Shown piece after piece: positions 15,411 through 23,719 of a stretch of 33,723 nt of DNA. The notes below the pieces were generated by a model. It saw only the letters and a list, made by a program, of their open reading frames with translations, was not told where the DNA came from and made no database searches. The stretch's first letter is position 1. The number at the start of each line of letters is the position of its first letter. This stretch comes from Phycisphaerales bacterium. Lineage in GTDB: Bacteria; Planctomycetota; Phycisphaerae; Phycisphaerales; SM1A02. A program made the position numbers and the translations under genes. The stretch is taken from NCBI GenBank assembly GCA_020345805.1, contig CP070772.1, forward strand, positions 2,094,730 through 2,128,452, given 5' to 3'.

Positions 15411-16573
15411 AGATCGCAATTCTGTCGCGGGGGCCGCGACTTTACAGCACTCGCCGCCTGAAGGAAGCGGCCCAGGCACGCGGACACAAAGCGCGGGTGA
15501 TGGATACGCTGAAGTTCGCCCTCCAGGTCGAGCATCGGGATCCCGACGTTTTCTACAATAATCAACACCTCGCCGACTTCGATGCGGTCATTCCCAGGAT
15601 CGGCCCCTCCATCACGCCTTTCGGCTGTGCGGTGGTGCGCCAGTTTGAGCAGATGGGAGTCTTCTCCCTCAACTCCTCGCAGGCGATCGCGGTCTCGCGC
15701 GACAAGCTCAGGTCGCTCCAGGTGCTGAGTCGGCGGGACATCGGCCTCCCCCCAACCGCTTTCGTGCGTCGGCGCGATGACATCCTGCCCGCCATCGACC
15801 GCGTGGGAGGCACGCCGATCATCATCAAGCTTCTGCAGGGGACTCAGGGAGTGGGAGTCATCCTGGCCGAGAACCTCAAGGTCGCCGAAGCCATCATCGA
15901 GACTCTGCACGGAGCCAAGCAGAACGTCCTGATTCAGAAATTCGTCGCCGAGAGCAAGGGAAAGGACATCCGCGCCTTTGTGGTCGGCGGGCAGGTTGTC
16001 GCGGCCATGCGACGAGCAGCGGTGGGCCAGGAGTTCCGCAGCAACGTGCACCGCGGCGGAACCACCGAGATTGTTGAGCTTGATGATGATTACGAGCGGA
16101 CCGCCGTTCGGGCGACCCGGATCATGGGTCTGCACGTGGCGGGGGTGGATATCCTCGAGTCCCGCGACGGGCCCCAGGTGATGGAGGTCAACTCCTCCCC
16201 CGGGCTGGAAGGGATCGAGGCCGCCACGGGCGTGGACGTCGCCGCGGCGATCATCGAATACCTGGAGCATCAGGTGTTCTTTCCCGATATCGACCTGCGC
16301 CAACGCCTTCCGCTGAACGCCGGCTACAGCGTGGCGGAGATTCCCATTGCGGACAAGTCACCCCTCGCCGGGCAGACCCTCGCCGATGCTCGCTTGCGCG
16401 AGCAGGACATCGTGGTGCTGAGCATCAACCGGCACGGCGTGGCATTTCCCAATCCGACCGGCGAACAGCAGATCCTCGGCGGTGACATTCTGCTCTGCTA
16501 TGGCAGAATGCTGGCGCTGAAGAGCCTGATTCCGCCCAAGCGCCCGCGGCGGCGAAAGAAGCGCCGCTCCTAA
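15407..16573 (+). CDS. rimK: RimK-type S6 glutamate ligase with added TrkA-C-like domain
   Basis: 388 residues against about 300 for E. coli RimK. Residues 1-290 match RimK closely: MKIAILSRGPRLYS, FDAVIPRIGPSITPFG, KLLQGTQGVGVILAE, FRSNVHRGG and MEVNSSPGLEGIE. This ATP-grasp enzyme adds glutamates to the C-terminus of ribosomal protein S6. Residues about 302-372 form an extra domain with the pattern of RCK/TrkA-C domains (EIPIADKSPLAGQTLADARL, then GDILLCYG), which often bind nucleotides or other small ligands. A basic tail (KRPRRRKKRRS) ends the protein. It starts with a GTG overlapping the upstream stop, after AGGGGGAG. The added domain suggests ligand control of ligase activity, which is inference. 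Confidence 0.9.
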   Translation: MKIAILSRGPRLYSTRRLKEAAQARGHKARVMDTLKFALQVEHRDPDVFYNNQHLADFDAVIPRIGPSITPFGCAVVRQFEQMGVFSLNSSQAIAVSRDKLRSLQVLSRRDIGLPPTAFVRRRDDILPAIDRVGGTPIIIKLLQGTQGVGVILAENLKVAEAIIETLHGAKQNVLIQKFVAESKGKDIRAFVVGGQVVAAMRRAAVGQEFRSNVHRGGTTEIVELDDDYERTAVRATRIMGLHVAGVDILESRDGPQVMEVNSSPGLEGIEAATGVDVAAAIIEYLEHQVFFPDIDLRQRLPLNAGYSVAEIPIADKSPLAGQTLADARLREQDIVVLSINRHGVAFPNPTGEQQILGGDILLCYGRMLALKSLIPPKRPRRRKKRRS

Positions 16574-16575
16574 TC

Positions 16576-17676
16576 GTGATCCGTATCGGACAGAAGGTCA
16601 CTATCGTGAGCAAGCGAGGGAAAGAGTTGGTCATTGCCAGCCGGCGGATACACGCCGGCGAGACCTGCGATGTCAGGCTGCCGGTCAGCGAAATGTACAC
16701 CGGCGAACCCATCTATCTTCCCATCCGGGTGATCAGGGCAAAGAAACCCGGTCCCCGGGTGTTCCTGACCGCCGCCGTGCACGGTGACGAAGTCAACGGG
16801 ACGGGAATCATCCGCCAGTTCGTCTTCGAGCGGCCTGTGGCTCTGAAACGGGGCGCGCTGATCTGCGTGCCGGTCGTGAACATCTTCGGCTTCGAGACCC
16901 ACGACAGATACCTGCCCGATCGGCGCGATCTTAATCGCAGCTTCCCCGGTTCGGCCCAGGGGAGTCTCGCCAGCCGGCTGGCCCGCACGATCATGACCGA
17001 GGTGGTCCGGCAGTGTGATTACGGCATCGACCTGCACTCGGCGGCCGAGAAACGCACCAACTACCCCAACGTAAGAGGCAATCTGCGCGATCCTGCCGTC
17101 AGGGAGCTCGCCGAGGCCTTCGGCTGCGAACTGCTCGTCAACGGCAGGGGGCCTGAAGGATCTCTGCGGCGGGCGGCCTGCGACGCCGGTTGTCACACCA
17201 TCATTCTCGAGGCTGGTGAAATCGGGAAGATCGAGCCCGCCGTGCTCAAGGTCGGCGTGCGCGGCGTTCAGAACGTGCTCATCCACCTCCAAATGATGGA
17301 CGGGACCGTCAATCCGCCCTTGTATCAGACCAAGGTCTTCAAGACGACATGGGTCCGCGCGGAATTGGGCGGGCTGCTCAGATTCCATGTTGCACCCGGA
17401 GACCTGGTCCGGGCGGGGCAACCGCTCGCAACAAATGAAAGCGTCTTCGGCGATGCTCGGTCCATACTAATCTCTCCCGCCGACGGAATCGTCCTGGGGA
17501 TGACCACCCACCCGGCGGTCAAACCCGGCGAACCGGTCTGCCACATCGCCCGTCCCGGCAAGCGGTTGTCGCTGATTCGCAAGGCTCTGGCCCACGAAGG
17601 CGAGAAAAGCCCGGCCGCTCGCGTACGCGACGATCTCGCCACCAGCATCGCCGTCTCACCCATCAAATCGTCGTGA
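16576..17676 (+). CDS. Succinylglutamate desuccinylase/aspartoacylase family protein
   Basis: 366 residues of the M14-related AstE/ASPA family. Zinc ligands are His69 and Glu72 in AVHGDEVNG and His154 in DLHSAAE; RDLNRSFPG binds substrate, and ILEAGE holds the catalytic Glu. The C-terminal part (GLLRFHVAPGDLVRAGQPL, then PADGIVLG) is a lipoyl-like barrel seen in these proteins. GTG 16576 follows the rimK stop by 2 nt; a GTG at 16606 is an alternative. Genes of this family often accompany rimB-rimK. It may release an acyl or glutamyl group from a RimK-related product; the substrate is unproven. Confidence 0.88.
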   Translation: MIRIGQKVTIVSKRGKELVIASRRIHAGETCDVRLPVSEMYTGEPIYLPIRVIRAKKPGPRVFLTAAVHGDEVNGTGIIRQFVFERPVALKRGALICVPVVNIFGFETHDRYLPDRRDLNRSFPGSAQGSLASRLARTIMTEVVRQCDYGIDLHSAAEKRTNYPNVRGNLRDPAVRELAEAFGCELLVNGRGPEGSLRRAACDAGCHTIILEAGEIGKIEPAVLKVGVRGVQNVLIHLQMMDGTVNPPLYQTKVFKTTWVRAELGGLLRFHVAPGDLVRAGQPLATNESVFGDARSILISPADGIVLGMTTHPAVKPGEPVCHIARPGKRLSLIRKALAHEGEKSPAARVRDDLATSIAVSPIKSS

Positions 17677-17806
17677 CGAGCCTGCCGGTCAGCAACGATC
17701 GCTCTTCCGACCCCCCTCGAGTGCGCCATGCGGTTAAGAGCGGATCGGCTTTCTGAGCCACTCGCGGCTTCAGCCTGAGCCGGCCTGCATCAGGGCAACC
17801 CGCCGA

Positions 17807-18568
17807 TCACATCGTCCGGCGTTTCTCGCCCACGATCATTATGTTCGCCGCCAGCCCCCGAATCAGCCACAGCCTTTCGGCCAAGTCATTGAGTCTATAC
17901 AACCCTTCAATCAGGGACGCGACAACAGAACCCGGCGGATCGGAATTCGCTCTTCCCGCCAGTGTCGGCAACACCTGGTGATAGCTCAGGTGCACGGGCC
18001 GGAAGCCGTGATGCAGCAGCATCCGGCGAATTCCGCCCTTCGAATAGCGCCTGCGATGGTGCGACCGGCCCAGCGCGCGGTTCAGCGCCTCGGCCCACGA
18101 GGTGCGGTTCGGAAGGAAGGTGACGATGAAGTGCCCGCCCAGTCGCAGGATGCGGTAGATCTCCTTCAGCGATTCGCTGTCGTTGGGAACGTGCTCCAGC
18201 ACGCCGCTGCCGATCACCGTGTTGAACTCGCCATCTTCGTACGGCAGATGATGGGGGCTGTCGAGCTGTTTATAAACCAGCTTCGCATAGTCGTGGAAGA
18301 CCTCGTATCGCCCGTCCACCACGTCGCACCCGTGCAGCTCGACGCGATTACCGAAATGCCGTCGCAGCAGGCACGCATCGACCGCCTGCCGGCATCCCCA
18401 GTCGAGGATCTTTTTCCTGCGCACAAACGGCAGGTACTTCTCGAACGCCTCCACCTGCCGCCGGATCACCGCCCGGTTGGCGGAGTGAGCGGCGAGGTAA
18501 TCATCCGGCGCGGCCTCAAGCTGGTTCCGGTACAAACCCGTTATGGTGCGCTCAAGATCGTCAGACAT
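17807..18568 (-). CDS. Class I SAM-dependent methyltransferase
   Basis: 253 residues with the type-11 methyltransferase layout. Motif I is ILDWGCRQAVDA (54-65, with Arg in place of the usual Gly after Cys), the acidic end of strand 2 is CDVVDG, motif II region is VIGSGVLEHVPND, and LRLGGHFIVTFLPN is motif III. The last third (SHHRRRYSKGG, then LIEGLYRLNDLAERLW) is like methyltransferases found near surface glycan genes. The substrate is unknown. The gene is convergent with the AstE-like gene (130 nt apart) and lies 151 nt after the anti-sigma gene on the same strand. No Shine-Dalgarno is clear. Confidence 0.85.
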   Translation of the reverse strand: MSDDLERTITGLYRNQLEAAPDDYLAAHSANRAVIRRQVEAFEKYLPFVRRKKILDWGCRQAVDACLLRRHFGNRVELHGCDVVDGRYEVFHDYAKLVYKQLDSPHHLPYEDGEFNTVIGSGVLEHVPNDSESLKEIYRILRLGGHFIVTFLPNRTSWAEALNRALGRSHHRRRYSKGGIRRMLLHHGFRPVHLSYHQVLPTLAGRANSDPPGSVVASLIEGLYRLNDLAERLWLIRGLAANIMIVGEKRRTM

Positions 18569-18719
18569 TCTGCTTCGGCTGTTTCAGCGTCCGGAGTTGG
18601 ATACGCGATGGCGACGGGCACCCCACCCGACGGATCGCAGGCGTAAACAGAATAGACACCGCCGGCAGCGCACGCGAGACCGGCGCGAACAACCCTGGCC
18701 ATTCAGCCAGTCACGACGT

Positions 18720-20003
18720 CTATTCGATTTCAATCACTACCGGCAGCTCGACGACCGTGTGCTCGCCCGCCTGCCGCAACCTGCGCAGCGCCGCCCGGAC
18801 CGACGGTGCATCGGCGAGCCACCGGGCCTGAAGCGGAACCGCCCCCCGCGCATCGGCGGCCGCGTCGGAGTCCGGCAGCATGAGCACGGCCGTCGTCGCC
18901 CCGTCCACGACTGCCAGCTTCTCCAGCAGCGCCGGCAGGTCTGCCAGGGGAACGCTGACGGTCAGGGCCGCCCCGCGACTGGAAAAGCCCAGTTGATGCT
19001 TGAGAGAAGGCGCCAGCTCCGCCGACCCGATCAGCTGCCCGCTCGGCTGCTGCACCTCCGCGCCGGCGGCGCTGAGTTCCTGCAGAGCGCGAAGCTGCCG
19101 CTCGGCCTGTCGTACCAGCCTGTCCAGGTCCGGCGAGCCCGAACGATACTCGCGCCGGCCGCCGGTCTCGGCCCGGAGCGGCTCGGGATCCTCCCGCCGA
19201 TCGCGGTCGCGGCCCTGGGCCAGCCGCCATTGCTCGGCCAGCGCTTCGGCCTCTTCAATGTTGAAGTTCCGCACCAGGGCCACCGGCATGGTCGAGTCTT
19301 GAAGATTGCGAACCAGCGCCTCTTCGGCCCTCGTTGAATCCGAAGCAACCAATACCAGGGCGAACTCAGCCGCTTCCTTCCGCACTCGCGGCGCGGACCG
19401 CATCTGTACCGTATCCGGCTCGCCGCCGGTTGCGCCGGCCGCCGAAGCCGTCCACTGACCGGCCCCGGGCCGTTGCGGGGCGTAATGATGGATGGTCCCG
19501 GTGGCCGGGTCCGCCGGCGAGGGGACCGCTGCCACTGCCTGATCCGGCTGATCCGGTGATGCGGGCCCCGGCCGCGATCCGGTCGTTGAGCGGGCATCAT
19601 CATCAACGGCGGCGATCATTCCCGGCTCGGAGTCGGGCTTCAGCACATAACTGAAGGTGGCCCACAACGCCCCACTGCAGATGAGCATTATCGCGGCCAC
19701 CGCCGCCACCCGCGACCACACCGGCCGATGGCTCCGGTGTCTCAACTGTCGGCGGTACTCCCCGGGCGGGCTGCCCACGAGCATCGGCCTCGCCAGCAGC
19801 GGCTCCATTTCCGCGAGGAAATCTCGAGGCAGATCAGGCTGCCGGCACGACTGCAGCAGGGCCCGATCGGCCCGCAGGCGGTTGACGGCCTCCAGGGACG
19901 CAGGGTCCTTCGCCAACTGATCGCGGAGAGCCCGGGCCCGCTTGGGGTCCAGTTCGCCCTCGATCAGCTCCAGAAGCTCGGACTCGTCGAAACCCTTCAA
20001 CAT
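18720..20003 (-). CDS. Membrane anti-sigma factor with large extracytoplasmic domain
   Basis: 427 residues. The N-terminus (FDESELLELIEGELDPKRA) is typical of planctomycete anti-sigma factors, and one hydrophobic helix lies at about 98-120. The extracytoplasmic part has a Pro/Ala/Gly-rich linker, a block with FALVLVASDSTRAEEAL, a charged helical stretch near residues 285-305 and a last block with LTVSVPLADLPALLEKL. That last block recalls DUF4349-type domains, but only loosely. It follows the ECF sigma gene by 73 nt on the same strand and has AGGA before its ATG. Likely role: holding the sigma factor at the membrane until an envelope signal arrives. Confidence 0.83.
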   Translation of the reverse strand: MLKGFDESELLELIEGELDPKRARALRDQLAKDPASLEAVNRLRADRALLQSCRQPDLPRDFLAEMEPLLARPMLVGSPPGEYRRQLRHRSHRPVWSRVAAVAAIMLICSGALWATFSYVLKPDSEPGMIAAVDDDARSTTGSRPGPASPDQPDQAVAAVPSPADPATGTIHHYAPQRPGAGQWTASAAGATGGEPDTVQMRSAPRVRKEAAEFALVLVASDSTRAEEALVRNLQDSTMPVALVRNFNIEEAEALAEQWRLAQGRDRDRREDPEPLRAETGGRREYRSGSPDLDRLVRQAERQLRALQELSAAGAEVQQPSGQLIGSAELAPSLKHQLGFSSRGAALTVSVPLADLPALLEKLAVVDGATTAVLMLPDSDAAADARGAVPLQARWLADAPSVRAALRRLRQAGEHTVVELPVVIEIE

Positions 20004-20076
20004 GGTCCTGTGAACTCATTCACCGTTGCCGATCCATCGGCCGAACCTGACGCCGCATCCCGCGGCGTGCCGTCGC

Positions 20077-20778
20077 TCATCCCTGGCGGGGCGAATCGGA
20101 TTCGCCCAGCGCCTTTTCCGCCGCTTCCCGCAGGGCCAGCCGGGCCCTGAACAGGCGCGACTTCACCGTCCCCACGGGAACCTGAAGCACCTCCGCAATC
20201 TGCTGGTAATCCAGATCTTGCATGTCCCGGAGCACGAGGATGCCCCGCATCTCCGGCTCGATATCGCCCAGAACCCTCAACAGAACGGTTCGCGCCTCGG
20301 CCTGTTCGACGTGCTCGGGGCCGGAAAGTTCCCGCTCAGAGGCGATCCGACCCGCCAGCGGAACCTGTTCATCACCGGCCGTATCGTCCAGGGAGCCGTG
20401 ACGGCGGATCTTCTGCTTCCGCAGGTGGCTGAGGCAGCTGTTTATCGTCACCCGAATGATCCAGGTGCTCAGCCGGGCCCGTCCGTCGTAGCTGTCCAGG
20501 CCCTCGATGACCTTCAGCATCGCGTCCTGGGCCAGATCCGCCGCCTCGTCCACGTTGCCCACCATTCGGTAGCAGACGGCGTAAACCCGCCGCTGATAGG
20601 ACGACAGCAGCTCGCCCAGGGCCTCCGGGTCGCCCGCCCGATAATCATCCACCAACTGCAGTTCCCGCAGCGGGGTCATCCGGGGCGGGCTGGTGGACAG
20701 CCGCCGGCGATCGACCGGTCCGGCCGACTCCCCGGTCCCTTCACCCGGCTCCGTGGGATTGACTTCCGCTGCGTTCAC
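20077..20778 (-). CDS. ECF-type RNA polymerase sigma factor
   Basis: 233 residues from the GTG at 20778; ATG 20856 (259 residues) and ATG 20679 (200 residues) are also possible. Region 2 is seen in LLSSYQRRVYAVCYRMVG, then DEAADLAQDAMLKVIEGLD and STWIIRVTINSCLSHLRKQK. Region 4 is seen in LRVLGDIEPEMRGILVLRD and the helix-turn-helix YQQIAEVLQVPVGTVKSRL. The first 50 or so residues are a Pro/Gly-rich extension without a domain. The gene precedes its probable anti-sigma partner. GTG 20778 was chosen because longer versions run across the likely promoter region shared with purB. Confidence 0.88.
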   Translation of the reverse strand: MNAAEVNPTEPGEGTGESAGPVDRRRLSTSPPRMTPLRELQLVDDYRAGDPEALGELLSSYQRRVYAVCYRMVGNVDEAADLAQDAMLKVIEGLDSYDGRARLSTWIIRVTINSCLSHLRKQKIRRHGSLDDTAGDEQVPLAGRIASERELSGPEHVEQAEARTVLLRVLGDIEPEMRGILVLRDMQDLDYQQIAEVLQVPVGTVKSRLFRARLALREAAEKALGESDSPRQG

Positions 20779-20794
20779 GCCTGCATCCTGCAAA

Positions 20795-20804
20795 TGGGTA
20801 CGAT
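20795..20804. promoter_or_regulatory. Overlapping divergent -10 candidates between sigma and purB genes
   Basis: TGGGTACGAT holds TACGAT on the plus strand (20799-20804) and TACCCA on the minus strand (20800-20795), sharing a TA dinucleotide. If both are used, transcription of purB and of the sigma-anti-sigma pair would be mutually exclusive at this point. No strong -35 is visible on either side. Confidence 0.3.
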
Positions 20805-20884
20805 GACCGGTGAAAACCGCCGGAGACCTCTTCGGACCGACCGCACCTGGCGGCACACAACATCATCGTAACGGCAGGCCCACG

Positions 20885-22321
20885 ATGAGCACGCACCAAG
20901 CCTACAAATCGCCGCTCGAATCCCGATACGCCTCGCCCGCCATGCGGGCGATCTGGTCCGATGACCGCAAATACACCACCTGGCGGCGGCTGTGGCTGGC
21001 CCTGGCCGAGGCCCAGCAGGAGCTGGGGCTGGACATCACCGATGCCCAGCTTGACCAGCTTCGCGCACACCTGACCGACATCGACTACGAAGCGGCGGCC
21101 GTTCACGAATCGAAGCTGCGCCATGACGTGATGGCCCACATCCACGCGCTCGGCGATGTCGCGCCCGACGCCCGACCGATCATTCATCTGGGAGCGACCA
21201 GCCAGTTCGTCAACTGCAACACCGAGCTGCTCCAGATCCGCGATAGCCTCCACCTCGTCGCCGGCAAAATCGCCAGGATCGTCGATGCTCTCGGAACTTT
21301 CGCCCTCCATCATCGCCACCTGCCCACGCTTGGCTTCACCCACCTCCAACCCGCACAGCCGACCACCGTGGGCAAGCGGGCGGCGATATGGGCCCAGGAT
21401 TACGCTCTGTCCCTGGAGGACATCGAGCATCGCCTCGATGCGCTCCGCTTCCGGGGCGTCAAAGGCACCACCGGCACGCAGGCTTCCTTCCTGGCCCTCT
21501 TCGACGACGACCCCCGCAAGGCGCAGAGACTCGATGAACTCGTGACCGAGAAGATGGGCTGGCCCGTGGAGAAGCACTTCGCGGTGACCGGCCAGACCTA
21601 TCCGCGCCTCGTCGACGCCCAGGTTCTCAACGCGTTGGCAGTCGTCGCCGCGGTGACGCATAAGGTCTGCAACGACATTCGCCTACTGGCAAATCGCAAG
21701 GAGCTCGAGGAGCCGTTCGCGGCGACGCAGGTAGGCTCATCTGCGATGCCTTACAAGCGCAACCCCATGCGCTGCGAGCGGGCGACCTCCTTGGCCCGCT
21801 TCGTGATGAGCCTGGCCCAGAACCCGCTCAACACCGCCGCGACTCAATGGCTCGAGCGCACACTGGATGATTCGGCCAACCGCCGGCTGGTGCTGCCCGA
21901 GGCGTTCCTCGCCCTCGATGGGATCCTCGACATAATGCACAACGTCTTCAGCGGCCTGGTGGTTTATGAAAAGACCATCACCGCCAACCTAATGGCGGAA
22001 TTGCCGTTCATGGCCAGCGAGAACCTGCTCATGGCCGCGGTGCAGAACGGCGCCGACCGGCAGGAGGCGCACGAGCTGTTCCGCAAGCACAGTCAGGCCG
22101 CGGGCGAGAAGGTCAAGGCCGAAGGCGGCGAAAACGATCTTCTCGATCGCCTGCGCGGCGAAGCGATGTTCAGGGATGTGGATTTCGACGCGGTGATGGA
22201 TCCGAGTGCCTATGTCGGCCGGGCGCCCGAGCAGGTCAACTGCTTCATGGCCGAGGTCGTCGAGCCGATCCGTTTGCGCTACGCCGGAGAACTGGGCGAT
22301 GCGGCGGAACTGAAGGTCTGA
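20885..22321 (+). CDS. purB: Adenylosuccinate lyase, eukaryote-like ADSL type
   Basis: 478 residues. The fumarase-superfamily signature SSAMPYKRNPMRCERATSL and the active-site strings TGQTYPRLVD and HLGATSQFVNCNT are clear. The enzyme makes fumarate twice in purine synthesis, from SAICAR and from adenylosuccinate. Stretches such as HKVCNDIRLLANRKE, WLERTLDDSANRR and EGGENDLLDR resemble the animal ADSL sequence more than the E. coli or Bacillus forms, as far as I recall them. A GTG at 20810 would add 25 residues (and sits 5 nt after TACGAT), but the family N-terminus starts close to YKSPLESRYAS, so ATG 20885 is chosen. It stands alone and divergent from the sigma gene. Confidence 0.95.
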   Translation: MSTHQAYKSPLESRYASPAMRAIWSDDRKYTTWRRLWLALAEAQQELGLDITDAQLDQLRAHLTDIDYEAAAVHESKLRHDVMAHIHALGDVAPDARPIIHLGATSQFVNCNTELLQIRDSLHLVAGKIARIVDALGTFALHHRHLPTLGFTHLQPAQPTTVGKRAAIWAQDYALSLEDIEHRLDALRFRGVKGTTGTQASFLALFDDDPRKAQRLDELVTEKMGWPVEKHFAVTGQTYPRLVDAQVLNALAVVAAVTHKVCNDIRLLANRKELEEPFAATQVGSSAMPYKRNPMRCERATSLARFVMSLAQNPLNTAATQWLERTLDDSANRRLVLPEAFLALDGILDIMHNVFSGLVVYEKTITANLMAELPFMASENLLMAAVQNGADRQEAHELFRKHSQAAGEKVKAEGGENDLLDRLRGEAMFRDVDFDAVMDPSAYVGRAPEQVNCFMAEVVEPIRLRYAGELGDAAELKV

Positions 22322-22354
22322 GTACTGGCTTACATTTTCACGCCCGAAAAGAGA

Positions 22355-22386
22355 ACTGCGTGCCCGCGATAAAGCAGGCACGCAGT
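22355..22386. terminator. Hairpin terminator between convergent purB and peroxidase genes
   Basis: A perfect 10-bp stem (ACTGCGTGCC 22355-22364 with GGCACGCAGT 22377-22386) encloses a 12-nt loop. Read on the minus strand, the stem is followed by TCTCTTTTC, a U-rich run, so it serves the peroxidase gene best. TACATT and AATGTA outside the stem could extend it. It may also stop purB transcription. Confidence 0.8.
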
Positions 22387-22413
22387 CAATGTATTACTCG
22401 ACGATCTGCTTCA

Positions 22414-23610
22414 TCAGCGGGGCAGCTCGTAGCCGTCGGAGAGAGTCTTCATGAAGGCCACGATCGCGGCCTCCTCTTCGGGCGTCAGACCCAGGTCGCC
22501 CAGTTCGTCGGTGTTGACGTTCTGCGGCACTTCCGGATCCGGCCAGGATTCCACATCCCGCGTGTTGTAGAAGTGGACGATCTCTTCCAGGGAGAGGAAG
22601 AAGCCGTTGTGGCCGAAGGCCTTGACGAAGTCCGGATGCGGCCTGAGATCCACGTTGCGCAGCGTGGGCACCTTGTGCTTGCCCCAGTTCTCCTCGGCAA
22701 AGTCGGCGTACTCGGGCACGTTGGCCAGGAAGCCGCCCAGGCCCGGGTCGATCCAGTTCCGACCGTCCGGGTTCCACCTGCGGGGCATTCTGTAGAACGG
22801 GTTGTTCGGGTTCTTCGGAACGCCCAGGTTGTCGTAGCTGAAATCGGTGAACAGCGGCGGCTCGTTGTTCGGACCCGGCTGGCTGGGATGACATGCCGCG
22901 CAATTGCCCTTGTCCGGATCCTCGAAAAGCGCCAGTCCCCATACCTCCTCGTCGGTCAAGTCCACCATGCCCGCCAGGTAATAGTCGTACTTGGAGGTGT
23001 AGGGGTTGACTTCGGTGGAGCGTTCGTACGCGGCGATGGCCCGGGCGAGTCGCTCATAGGTCAGGTCGACATTGAAGATGAAGTCGACCGGCTCGCCGTA
23101 AACCTCTTCATAGAGATACGCATAGTCAGAAAGGGCGACCTTCAGGCACACGTACATGGCGCTGGGGTTGTTTTGCTCCAGGGGATTGAGGAACGGCCCC
23201 TGAGCCTGCTCAGCCAAGGGATCGCCAAGCGTCCAGCCCGTCGCCCGACCGTCCCAGAAGATGCCCCCGATGAAGATCTCCTCGTCCGCATCGAAGTACA
23301 GCAGCGGACTGTCTCCGGCATAGGCGGCCGCCGGAGGCTTTCGGTTACCGAACCGCGTGTGAATCGCCCCGGGGTAGACCCCGGTCGTGGCGTTGATATC
23401 CGAGTTCGGTCCGGTGAACCCGACCGAGGGGTCGTGGCAGGCCGCGCATGACTGGCCCGCCGGCGTGGACAGATTCGTGTCAAAGAACAGGAACTTACCC
23501 AGCATCTCCTCCGGAGTCAGGTCGTTTGGCGCCATCCCCGCCGACATCAGCAATGCAAGCGGCCCACCCATTGCACATGCAACAGCTGCCCCAGTAATCA
23601 GCCTCTTCAT
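22414..23610 (-). CDS. Di-haem cytochrome c peroxidase / MauG family protein
   Basis: 398 residues. The signal peptide is MKRLITGAAVACAMGG and onward, with cleavage near residue 25. Two CAACH haem-binding motifs are at 55-59 and 237-241, each opening one cytochrome c domain; FFDTNLSTP before the first and GNCAACHPS around the second fit the CCP_MauG family. Such periplasmic enzymes reduce hydrogen peroxide or oxidise protein or small-molecule substrates; the electron donor is unknown. The last part has VPTLRNVDLRPHPDFVKAFGHNG, the usual C-terminal segment. AAGGAGA lies before the ATG. It is monocistronic, with a terminator behind it and a long upstream region holding a palindrome. Confidence 0.92.
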   Translation of the reverse strand: MKRLITGAAVACAMGGPLALLMSAGMAPNDLTPEEMLGKFLFFDTNLSTPAGQSCAACHDPSVGFTGPNSDINATTGVYPGAIHTRFGNRKPPAAAYAGDSPLLYFDADEEIFIGGIFWDGRATGWTLGDPLAEQAQGPFLNPLEQNNPSAMYVCLKVALSDYAYLYEEVYGEPVDFIFNVDLTYERLARAIAAYERSTEVNPYTSKYDYYLAGMVDLTDEEVWGLALFEDPDKGNCAACHPSQPGPNNEPPLFTDFSYDNLGVPKNPNNPFYRMPRRWNPDGRNWIDPGLGGFLANVPEYADFAEENWGKHKVPTLRNVDLRPHPDFVKAFGHNGFFLSLEEIVHFYNTRDVESWPDPEVPQNVNTDELGDLGLTPEEEAAIVAFMKTLSDGYELPR

Positions 23611-23706
23611 CTCGAAATTCTCCTTTTCTTCCGAGTCCCGGTCCGCCGCCCGTCCTACGCGGATCTAGTCGGCGACCCGTATGGCGCAGACTCACACTTG
23701 TAGCTG

Positions 23707-23719
23707 CTGTTGTCAACAG
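23707..23719 (-). promoter_or_regulatory. Palindrome over a TTGACA -35 element upstream of the peroxidase
   Basis: CTGTTG-T-CAACAG is a perfect 6+1+6 inverted repeat. Read on the minus strand it contains a consensus TTGACA (23716-23711) about 100 nt before the peroxidase ATG. A weak GAGTCT stands 17 nt further on as the -10. The palindrome may be an operator. Confidence 0.4.

Noticed and set aside
14954-16303. 449-codon minus-strand frame opposite the RimB-like and rimK genes
   Set aside because: RimK and RimB motifs on the plus strand are unmistakable; the antisense frame shows no domain and no ribosome site.
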